Part shown: one piece after another, positions 1-4,741 of the stretch
Position numbering within the stretch: position 1 is the stretch's first letter
Layout: every line of letters begins with the position of its first letter
Assembly (NCBI GenBank): GCA_044433305.1
Contig: JAWXTS010000079.1
Span: 1 to 7,535, forward strand
Reading direction: 5' to 3'
From: JAWXTS01 sp044433305
Lineage (GTDB): Bacteria; Bacteroidota; Bacteroidia; Bacteroidales; Rikenellaceae
DNA: 7,535 bases
Notes under the pieces: model-generated
Databases searched by the model: none
Told to the model about the DNA's origin: nothing
What the model saw: the letters and a program-made list of their open reading frames with translations, nothing else
Position numbers and translations under genes: made by a program

Positions 1-1
1 A

Positions 2-415
2 CACCCACATCCAGGAGGCCCACAACAACAGCAGACTCCTCAGATGCAGAACCTACAAGAGGTAAAGACCAATGCATTCATAGAGATTCTGAATCTATCC
101 AAATCGCAGATAGAGGATTTCACCGAGCTTTATGTTGCGTATGACAGCGAGATGAACGATGCCGCAGCAACCTACTCGCCAGCTATAAGCCAGCTGAATA
201 GAGTCGATAGAAGCACCGTCTCATACGACCAAGTCAATGATGTTATTCAGGCTCAGATAGACCTTGCGCAGGCACTCATAGATATAAAGAGTAAATATCT
301 AAAGCTTTTCAGCAAGGTGCTTAGCCCATCGCAAACTCTAGGTCTCTTCCAGCAAGAGAACATGATACGCACCAAGATACAGGATGAACAAAAAAGGCGT
401 TCTCGCCAAGAGTAG
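2..415 (+). CDS. Small periplasmic Spy/CpxP-like protein, 5' end missing
   Basis: Tentative reading: a small helical envelope protein of the Spy/CpxP type, a family of periplasmic chaperones and stress sensors. The frame is open to the left window edge, so the true start and any signal peptide lie outside. An ATG exists at 44, but the residues before it (HPHPGGPQQQQTPQ) look like the Pro/Gln-rich start of a mature exported protein, so I treat the gene as partial. Counting from the ATG at 44, two LTxxQ-like motifs are visible: LSKSQ at residues 18-22 and LSPSQ at 93-97. They are separated by charged amphipathic helices, and the protein ends in a basic tail (KRRSRQE). The spaced LxxxQ motifs are the main support for the family. 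The gene stops 19 bp before a strong hairpin and converges on rpoD. That it is coding is fairly sure; the family is an inference. Confidence 0.66.
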   Translation, partial: HPHPGGPQQQQTPQMQNLQEVKTNAFIEILNLSKSQIEDFTELYVAYDSEMNDAAATYSPAISQLNRVDRSTVSYDQVNDVIQAQIDLAQALIDIKSKYLKLFSKVLSPSQTLGLFQQENMIRTKIQDEQKRRSRQE

Positions 416-434
416 TTAGAAATAAGAACATAAT

Positions 435-482
435 AAAAGGAGCCTAAATCACTTCCACAGCGGAAAGATTTAGGCTCCTTTT
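435..482. terminator. Bidirectional terminator between converging genes
   Basis: A perfect 16-bp inverted repeat has arms at 435-450 (AAAAGGAGCCTAAATC) and 467-482 (GATTTAGGCTCCTTTT). The 16-nt loop can form a further small TTCC/GGAA stem (453-456 with 462-465). Each arm ends in four A/T pairs, so a U-run follows the G/C-rich stem in either direction. It lies 19 bp after the plus-strand stop and 17 bp after the rpoD stop, so it can end both transcripts. Confidence 0.9.
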
Positions 483-499
483 CTATTACTGAAGTTATG

Positions 500-1360
500 T
501 TATCCTAGGTAGGATTTAAGCAACTTGCTACGAGAGCTATGACGCAAACGGCGGATAGCTTTTTCTTTAATCTGACGTACACGCTCGCGTGTAAGACCGA
601 ACTTCTCGCCTATCTCCTCTAGTGTCATCTCTGAGCAACCTATGCCGAAAAAGTAACGGATGATATCACGTTCGCGGTCAGTAAGTGTAGACAACGCGCG
701 ATCAACCTCCATGCCCAGCGACTCGTTTATAAGTCCACGGTCGGCAATAGGTGAGTCGTTATTTACAAGTACATCCAACAGGCTGTTGTCCTCGCCATCA
801 GAGAAAGGAGCATCCACAGACACGTGGCGACCTGAGACACGAAGCGTATCAGATACTTTCTCTTTCGGAAGGTCAAGCTCGTCGGCTAGCTCCTCAGGAG
901 AAGGAGTACGTTCGTGCTCCTGCTCAAAGCGAGCAAAGGCCTTATTGATTTTGTTTAGTGAACCAACTTGGTTGAGTGGCAAGCGCACAATACGAGATTG
1001 CTCTGCTAGAGCCTGAAGAATAGACTGACGAATCCACCATACAGCATAAGAGATGAATTTGAATCCACGTGTTTCATCAAACTTCTCTGCTGCTTTGATT
1101 AGACCCAAGTTGCCCTCATTGATAAGGTCAGGCAATGAAAGTCCTTGATTCTGATATTGTTTTGCTACCGAAACCACGAAACGCAGGTTGGCACGAGTTA
1201 ATTTCTCAAGAGCGATTTTATCACCTTTCTTGATTCGTTGGGCCAACTCCACTTCATCTTCAACAGTGATTAGGTCTTCTTTGCCTATTTCTTGAAGGTA
1301 TTTATCTAGAGAGGCACTCTCGCGATTAGTGATCGACTTGGTAATTTTTAACTGGCGCAT
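500..1360 (-). CDS. rpoD: Primary (housekeeping) RNA polymerase sigma factor, Bacteroidota type
   Basis: Directs core RNA polymerase to housekeeping promoters. The 286 residues follow the compact Bacteroidota sigma layout, with no region 1.1 and no long insert between regions 1.2 and 2. Region 1.2 is around residues 15-49. Region 2 is around 55-125, including DLINEGNLGLIKAAEKFDET and the promoter-melting/-10 recognition helix ISYAVWWIRQSI. Region 3 is around 130-205. Region 4 is around 222-283, with the -35-binding helix-turn-helix (TLEEIGEKFGLTRERVRQIK, 246-265). The N-terminus (MRQLKITKSITNRES) and C-terminus (KLLKSYLG) match Bacteroides RpoD as I remember it, which also supports the start. 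It is the protein expected to read the TAnnTTTG promoters seen upstream of metK and htrA. A terminator lies upstream, so it probably has its own promoter in the 55 bp before its ATG, but no clear consensus is visible there. Confidence 0.97.
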   Translation of the reverse strand: MRQLKITKSITNRESASLDKYLQEIGKEDLITVEDEVELAQRIKKGDKIALEKLTRANLRFVVSVAKQYQNQGLSLPDLINEGNLGLIKAAEKFDETRGFKFISYAVWWIRQSILQALAEQSRIVRLPLNQVGSLNKINKAFARFEQEHERTPSPEELADELDLPKEKVSDTLRVSGRHVSVDAPFSDGEDNSLLDVLVNNDSPIADRGLINESLGMEVDRALSTLTDRERDIIRYFFGIGCSEMTLEEIGEKFGLTRERVRQIKEKAIRRLRHSSRSKLLKSYLG

Positions 1361-1407
1361 TTCAATTTATTTAAATTTGTAATCTACATCTTGGGGCGGC
1401 TCGGCTT

Positions 1408-1452
1408 AAAAAAAGCCATAGCCTCTCTAGGTTAACAGTAAAGAGGCTATGG
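1408..1452 (-). terminator. Rho-independent terminator of the htrA gene
   Basis: A perfect 11-bp stem has arms at 1416-1426 and 1442-1452 (CCATAGCCTCT / AGAGGCTATGG) with a 15-nt loop. On the minus strand it is followed, after one C, by seven T residues (1414-1408). It starts 23 bp after the htrA stop codon and separates htrA from rpoD. Confidence 0.92.
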
Positions 1453-1475
1453 TTTTATGCTAAACTAAAGGTTTG

Positions 1476-2957
1476 TTATTCACCTACAATAGAGTAACTC
1501 ATGGCTCTTCCGTCTTGGTAAACACCTTCGATATGTTGAATCTTGCCACTAAGTAGGCTCAACTCAGACAAGCTATCTATCTGCTTACCATTAATATGGG
1601 TTATAATGTAACCAGAGCGTATGCGAGCCTTAGCAAGTAGGCCATTTGCATCTACCGAAGTAACAACTACACCACCTTTAATATTCAATGATTTAGCTTT
1701 CTTCTCACTAAGATTAGCAAAATTACCGCCCAAAGCATCAACAAAATTAACTGTTTCGCTAGTCACTATCTCTGTGTTACCAGACCTATTACGCAAAGTG
1801 ACATCAAATTGTTTCACTTTACCACTTCTTTTTACAGAAACTTTTACATTATCGTTAGGACGATGCTTAGCGATGATTTCTAGAAGTGCTCCTGTGCTCT
1901 CTATTTTAACTCCATCTATCTCTGTTATGACATCTCCTTCTTGGATTCCTGCCGCCTGAGCAGCACCACCCTCACTAACGGTTGCCACATAGATACCCTC
2001 TTTCTCGCTTATGCCAGTCTTGTCTCCCATCTGGTCGATAAACGTGTCGTCTATCTCGCGGAAGGCTACACCCAACATAGCGCGCTGTACAACACCATAC
2101 TCCTTAAGGTCGACAACGACTTTCTTTACAATAGCCTCGGGAACGGCAAACGAATAACCCGTGTAGCTGCCTGTTGGCGACTTGATAACAGTATTGATAC
2201 CAACCAACTCACCCTTAACATTAACCAACGCGCCACCACTATTACCAGGGTTGACCGCGGCATCGGTCTGCAAGAATGACTCTATGCGAAACTGATTAGG
2301 GATAACATCCAGATTACGTGCCTTGGCACTGATGATACCTGCTGTTACGGTATTCGACAAATCAAAAGGGCTGCCAATAGCCAAAACCCACTCACCTAGT
2401 CGAAGCTCGTCTGAGTTGCCAAAAGGAACTGTCGGAAGGTCCTCAGCTTCAATCTTGATTAGAGCCACGTCTGTGGTTGGGTCCGTACCGATAATTCTGG
2501 CAGAGAAAGTACGTCTGTCATTAAGGGTAACCTTAAGTTCGCTGGCGTTTTCTACAACATGATTATTGGTAACGATAAAGCCATCGGTGCTAATAATTAC
2601 ACCACTACCACCACTGCGTCGCTCGCTAGATTGTGGAGACTGCTGATAACTGCCTTGGGGCACACCAAAAAACTCGAAGAAAGGATCATAGCTTCTACTT
2701 GAGCTAGAGGAACTCTGCACTTTTTCTATTTTTTCGATATTAACAACACCCTGAACCGCATTCTCTGCGGCATAAGTCAAATCTGGGTATTTATCTCTAT
2801 CATAGCTAGTAAAGTGGCTACCAGCCTGTGGCATAGTGTTTATGACTTGTGCAGAGTGGGTGGATGTACTGTTTCTGCGGTTGATAAGAACCGTGGTTGC
2901 TGCTGTAACGGCAATAACCGATACAAAGAGCATCAAGGGCATTAAAACCTTTTTCAT
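1476..2957 (-). CDS. htrA: HtrA/DegP-family periplasmic serine protease with two PDZ domains
   Basis: Envelope protease/chaperone that degrades or refolds damaged exported proteins. The 493-residue product starts with a hydrophobic segment (about residues 4-25), either a signal peptide or a membrane anchor; no clear lipobox is present. A polar linker follows. The trypsin-like domain (about 60-285) carries the full catalytic triad: His133 in TNNHVV, Asp163 in DPTTDVALIK, and Ser240 in NPGNSGGA. PDZ1 spans about 293-385 and a shorter PDZ2 about 405-488. The LA loop contains a run of six serines (82-87) next to an aromatic DPFFEFFG patch. This is the DegP/DegQ layout, as opposed to DegS, which has one PDZ. 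I cannot say which of DegP or DegQ it matches better. It stands alone between two terminators, with its own candidate promoter. Confidence 0.95.
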   Translation of the reverse strand: MKKVLMPLMLFVSVIAVTAATTVLINRRNSTSTHSAQVINTMPQAGSHFTSYDRDKYPDLTYAAENAVQGVVNIEKIEKVQSSSSSSRSYDPFFEFFGVPQGSYQQSPQSSERRSGGSGVIISTDGFIVTNNHVVENASELKVTLNDRRTFSARIIGTDPTTDVALIKIEAEDLPTVPFGNSDELRLGEWVLAIGSPFDLSNTVTAGIISAKARNLDVIPNQFRIESFLQTDAAVNPGNSGGALVNVKGELVGINTVIKSPTGSYTGYSFAVPEAIVKKVVVDLKEYGVVQRAMLGVAFREIDDTFIDQMGDKTGISEKEGIYVATVSEGGAAQAAGIQEGDVITEIDGVKIESTGALLEIIAKHRPNDNVKVSVKRSGKVKQFDVTLRNRSGNTEIVTSETVNFVDALGGNFANLSEKKAKSLNIKGGVVVTSVDANGLLAKARIRSGYIITHINGKQIDSLSELSLLSGKIQHIEGVYQDGRAMSYSIVGE

Positions 2958-2990
2958 AGTAATAAATTTTTAAAAAAAATTAAACACTCA

Positions 2991-2998
2991 AAAAGGTA
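2991..2998 (-). promoter_or_regulatory. Candidate -7 promoter element for htrA
   Basis: The minus strand reads TACCTTTT at 2998-2991, seven of eight matches to the Bacteroidota -7 consensus TAnnTTTG. It lies 33 bp before the htrA ATG and downstream of the metK terminator, the right place for a promoter of a single-gene unit. No convincing TTTG is visible about 20 bp further upstream, so the call is tentative. The implied leader is short (about 28 nt), A/T-rich, and has no Shine-Dalgarno sequence. Confidence 0.45.
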
Positions 2999-3060
2999 GA
3001 AATTATCATAGGCTTGGTATCTATTCTTAATTTTGTCTTTAATAAAATTAGAGCTATATG

Positions 3061-3096
3061 AAAAATGACCAGAATCGTTTTTGTAGATTCCGGTCA
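3061..3096 (-). terminator. Rho-independent terminator of metK
   Basis: An 11-bp inverted repeat has arms at 3066-3076 and 3086-3096. On the minus-strand RNA the stem UGACCGGAAUC / GAUUCUGGUCA is continuous with one G-U wobble, closes a 9-nt loop and is followed by five U residues (3065-3061). It lies about 50 bp after the metK stop. On the plus strand the wobble becomes an A-C mismatch, which fits minus-strand use. Confidence 0.88.
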
Positions 3097-3147
3097 TTAC
3101 TCATGCTCTACTGCAAAATAAACGCAGTATCTTATATCGATATTGTG

Positions 3148-4452
3148 TTAGGCGATAGAAAACTCTTTTTGTAGACGTTCAACCTCGTCTGTTTTCTCCC
3201 ATGCAAAGAACTCAACTTCGCGCACCACCTTAACCTCGTTCTCAACAAAGGTAACTTGTTGAGTATAAGGGCGATTACCGAAGTGACCATAAGATGCCGT
3301 AGCCTCAAAAATCGGGTTGCGCAAACCAAAACGCTCTATGATTTTTGCAGGGCGCAAATCAAACATTTTTGATATACGATTTGCTATCTCGCCATCGCTC
3401 ATTTCTACATTAGAGTGTCCTTTAGTATCTACATATATGCTCAATGGCTCTGCAATACCTATGGCATAAGAAAGCTGAACCAAGGCCTCGCTAGCCACTC
3501 CAGCAGCAACAAGATTCTTAGCTATATGGCGTGCCGCATAGGCTGCCGAGCGGTCAACTTTAGAGCTGTCCTTGCCAGAGAAAGCACCGCCACCATGTGC
3601 GCCACGACCTCCATAAGTATCTACAATAATCTTACGACCTGTAAGACCTGTATCTCCGTGAGGACCACCAATAACAAACTTACCTGTTGGGTTGACATGC
3701 AAGATATAATCCTCGCCGATAAGCTCTGAAAGTGGGTCTCCAGCGCGCTCTAGGCGTGCCTTAACGCGTGGAAGTAGTATTGTGCGAACATCCTCTTTAA
3801 TCTTTGCACACATAGCCTCTTCGGCCTGCGACTCGCTCATAGAGGCACCCTCGCCTACTCCAACCTTAATAAACTCGTCGTGCTGAGTAGAAACAACGAT
3901 AGTATGTATTCTTTGTGCCACATTATTGTCATCGTACTCGATAGTGACCTGACTCTTAGCGTCTGGGCGCAGGTAATTCATCTGAACACCCTCGCGACGA
4001 ATAACAGCAAGTTCCTTAAGTATTACGTGCGAAAGCATCAAGGTAGCAGGCATATATTCGCGGCTTTCATTACAAGCATAACCAAACATAATACCTTGGT
4101 CACCAGCTCCTTGGTCCTCTTGAACCTCGCGCACAACGCCACGGTTAATATCTGGTGATTGCTCGTGTATAGCTGAGATAACGCCACAAGAATTGCCATC
4201 AAACATATAATCACTCTTGGTATAACCTATCTTGTTGATTACGCGGCGTGCCACGTTCTGAACATCAACATAGGCTGTCGAGCACACCTCGCCTGCAACA
4301 ACAACAAGACCTGTTGTGCACAATGTCTCGCAGGCAACCTTTGAGCTAGGGTCATAACGCAAGAACTCGTCGAGTATGGCGTCCGAAATTTGATCTGAAA
4401 CTTTGTCTGGGTGTCCTTCAGACACCGACTCTGATGTAAATAAAAATCCCAT
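3148..4452 (-). CDS. metK: S-adenosylmethionine synthetase (methionine adenosyltransferase)
   Basis: Makes S-adenosylmethionine, the cell's main methyl donor, from methionine and ATP in the cytoplasm, releasing phosphate and pyrophosphate. Family motifs are intact in the 434-residue product: GHPDK (13-17) and GAGDQG (115-120) of the ATP/methionine site, HVNPTGKFVIGGPHGDTGLT (252-271), and the glycine-rich phosphate-binding loop GGGAFSGKD (286-294). The C-terminal tail REVEFFAWEK is typical of the Bacteroides form. The start at 4452 was chosen because MGFLFTSESVSEGHPDK is the conserved beginning of the family and the bases before it are A-rich (AATTTAGAAAA), usual for Bacteroidota starts. An in-frame ATG at 4500 would add 16 unconserved residues. 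The gene is transcribed alone, with a consensus promoter, a leader of about 175 nt holding a probable SAM-II-like riboswitch, and a terminator. Confidence 0.97.
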   Translation of the reverse strand: MGFLFTSESVSEGHPDKVSDQISDAILDEFLRYDPSSKVACETLCTTGLVVVAGEVCSTAYVDVQNVARRVINKIGYTKSDYMFDGNSCGVISAIHEQSPDINRGVVREVQEDQGAGDQGIMFGYACNESREYMPATLMLSHVILKELAVIRREGVQMNYLRPDAKSQVTIEYDDNNVAQRIHTIVVSTQHDEFIKVGVGEGASMSESQAEEAMCAKIKEDVRTILLPRVKARLERAGDPLSELIGEDYILHVNPTGKFVIGGPHGDTGLTGRKIIVDTYGGRGAHGGGAFSGKDSSKVDRSAAYAARHIAKNLVAAGVASEALVQLSYAIGIAEPLSIYVDTKGHSNVEMSDGEIANRISKMFDLRPAKIIERFGLRNPIFEATASYGHFGNRPYTQQVTFVENEVKVVREVEFFAWEKTDEVERLQKEFSIA

Positions 4453-4561
4453 TTTTCTAAATTTATTAAGACAACGCAACACACCTGAAAAAAGAGGCAT
4501 CGCTTGTCAAATTAATATTTGTCTAATGGAAGTAATTGGGGGTATACAAGGTACAAAACAG

Positions 4562-4581
4562 AATGCAAAAAATTTAGCATT
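4562..4581 (-). promoter_or_regulatory. Possible switching hairpin downstream of the aptamer
   Basis: On the minus strand AAUGC (4581-4577) can pair with GCAUU (4566-4562) around an A/U-rich loop. The left arm overlaps the UGC of the proposed riboswitch pseudoknot strand (4579-4574), so this hairpin and the SAM-bound fold cannot both form. That is the arrangement expected of an expression platform. The stem is only five pairs, so it may be incidental. Confidence 0.35.
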
Positions 4582-4617
4582 TTTTTGTGTGGTTGCAAGC
4601 GTCCAAATCTCTCCACA
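4573..4617 (-). promoter_or_regulatory. Probable SAM-II/SAM-V-like riboswitch aptamer in the metK leader
   Basis: Read on the minus strand, the leader holds the SAM-II core elements in order. P1 5' strand UGUGG (4617-4613); loop with AGAUUUG (4610-4604); CUUGCA (4599-4594); P1 3' strand CCACA (4592-4588); seven A residues (4586-4580); then UGCUAA (4579-4574). P1 forms five pairs. UUGCA (4598-4594) pairs with UGC-U-AA (4579-4574), leaving one U (4576) unpaired. The same UUGC/GCUAA pseudoknot with an extruded U, beside a GAUUU loop, is the ligand pocket of SAM-II as I remember its crystal structure. It begins roughly 12 nt after the likely transcription start and about 120 nt before the metK ATG. 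Function is inferred: excess SAM would lower metK expression. I could not score it against a covariance model. Confidence 0.7.
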
Positions 4618-4633
4618 TTATTTTCTAACGCCA

Positions 4634-4666
4634 CAAAGGTAGTAATATTTTACTAAGATATACAAC
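4634..4666 (-). promoter_or_regulatory. Bacteroidota-type promoter of metK
   Basis: The minus strand reads TACCTTTG at 4641-4634, a full match to the -7 consensus TAnnTTTG. GTTG at 4666-4663, a three-of-four match to the -33 TTTG, lies 21 bp upstream. Transcription should start near 4628-4630, giving a leader of about 175 nt. The element follows directly after the terminator of the upstream OstA-like gene, so metK is its own unit. Confidence 0.78.
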
Positions 4667-4677
4667 TTTAAACAAAC

Positions 4678-4721
4678 AAAAAGTCTGACCAATAACATAA
4701 ACACCTATTAATCAGACTTTT
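4678..4721 (-). terminator. Rho-independent terminator of the OstA-like gene
   Basis: A perfect 10-bp inverted repeat has arms at 4679-4688 (AAAAGTCTGA) and 4712-4721 (TCAGACTTTT). The loop is 23 nt and may pair further (AATA/TATT). On the minus strand the stem ends in a five-T run followed by GTTTGTTT. It starts 20 bp after the gene's stop codon and ends just before the metK promoter. Confidence 0.88.
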
Positions 4722-4741
4722 ATACTTACAGTATAACTTTA

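Noticed and set aside
13..18. AGGAGG-like sequence as a ribosome binding site for the ATG at 44
   Set aside because: It is about 25 bp from the ATG, Bacteroidota rarely use Shine-Dalgarno sites, and the frame is open upstream with plausible protein sequence.
660..1016. 118-residue plus-strand open frame opposite rpoD
   Set aside because: It lies wholly antisense to a highly conserved sigma factor gene and its product is Ser/Arg-rich low-complexity sequence, typical of a shadow frame.
1379..1411. Possible rpoD promoter (TTTT, 21 bp, TAGATTAC)
   Set aside because: Only six of eight matches at -7 with the key TG end missing, and a -33 that is part of the htrA terminator T-run; too weak to annotate.
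4453..4500. MetK start at 4500 (450-residue version)
   Set aside because: The extra 16 residues are not part of the family and the conserved N-terminus starts at 4452, directly after an A-rich leader; kept only as a finding.
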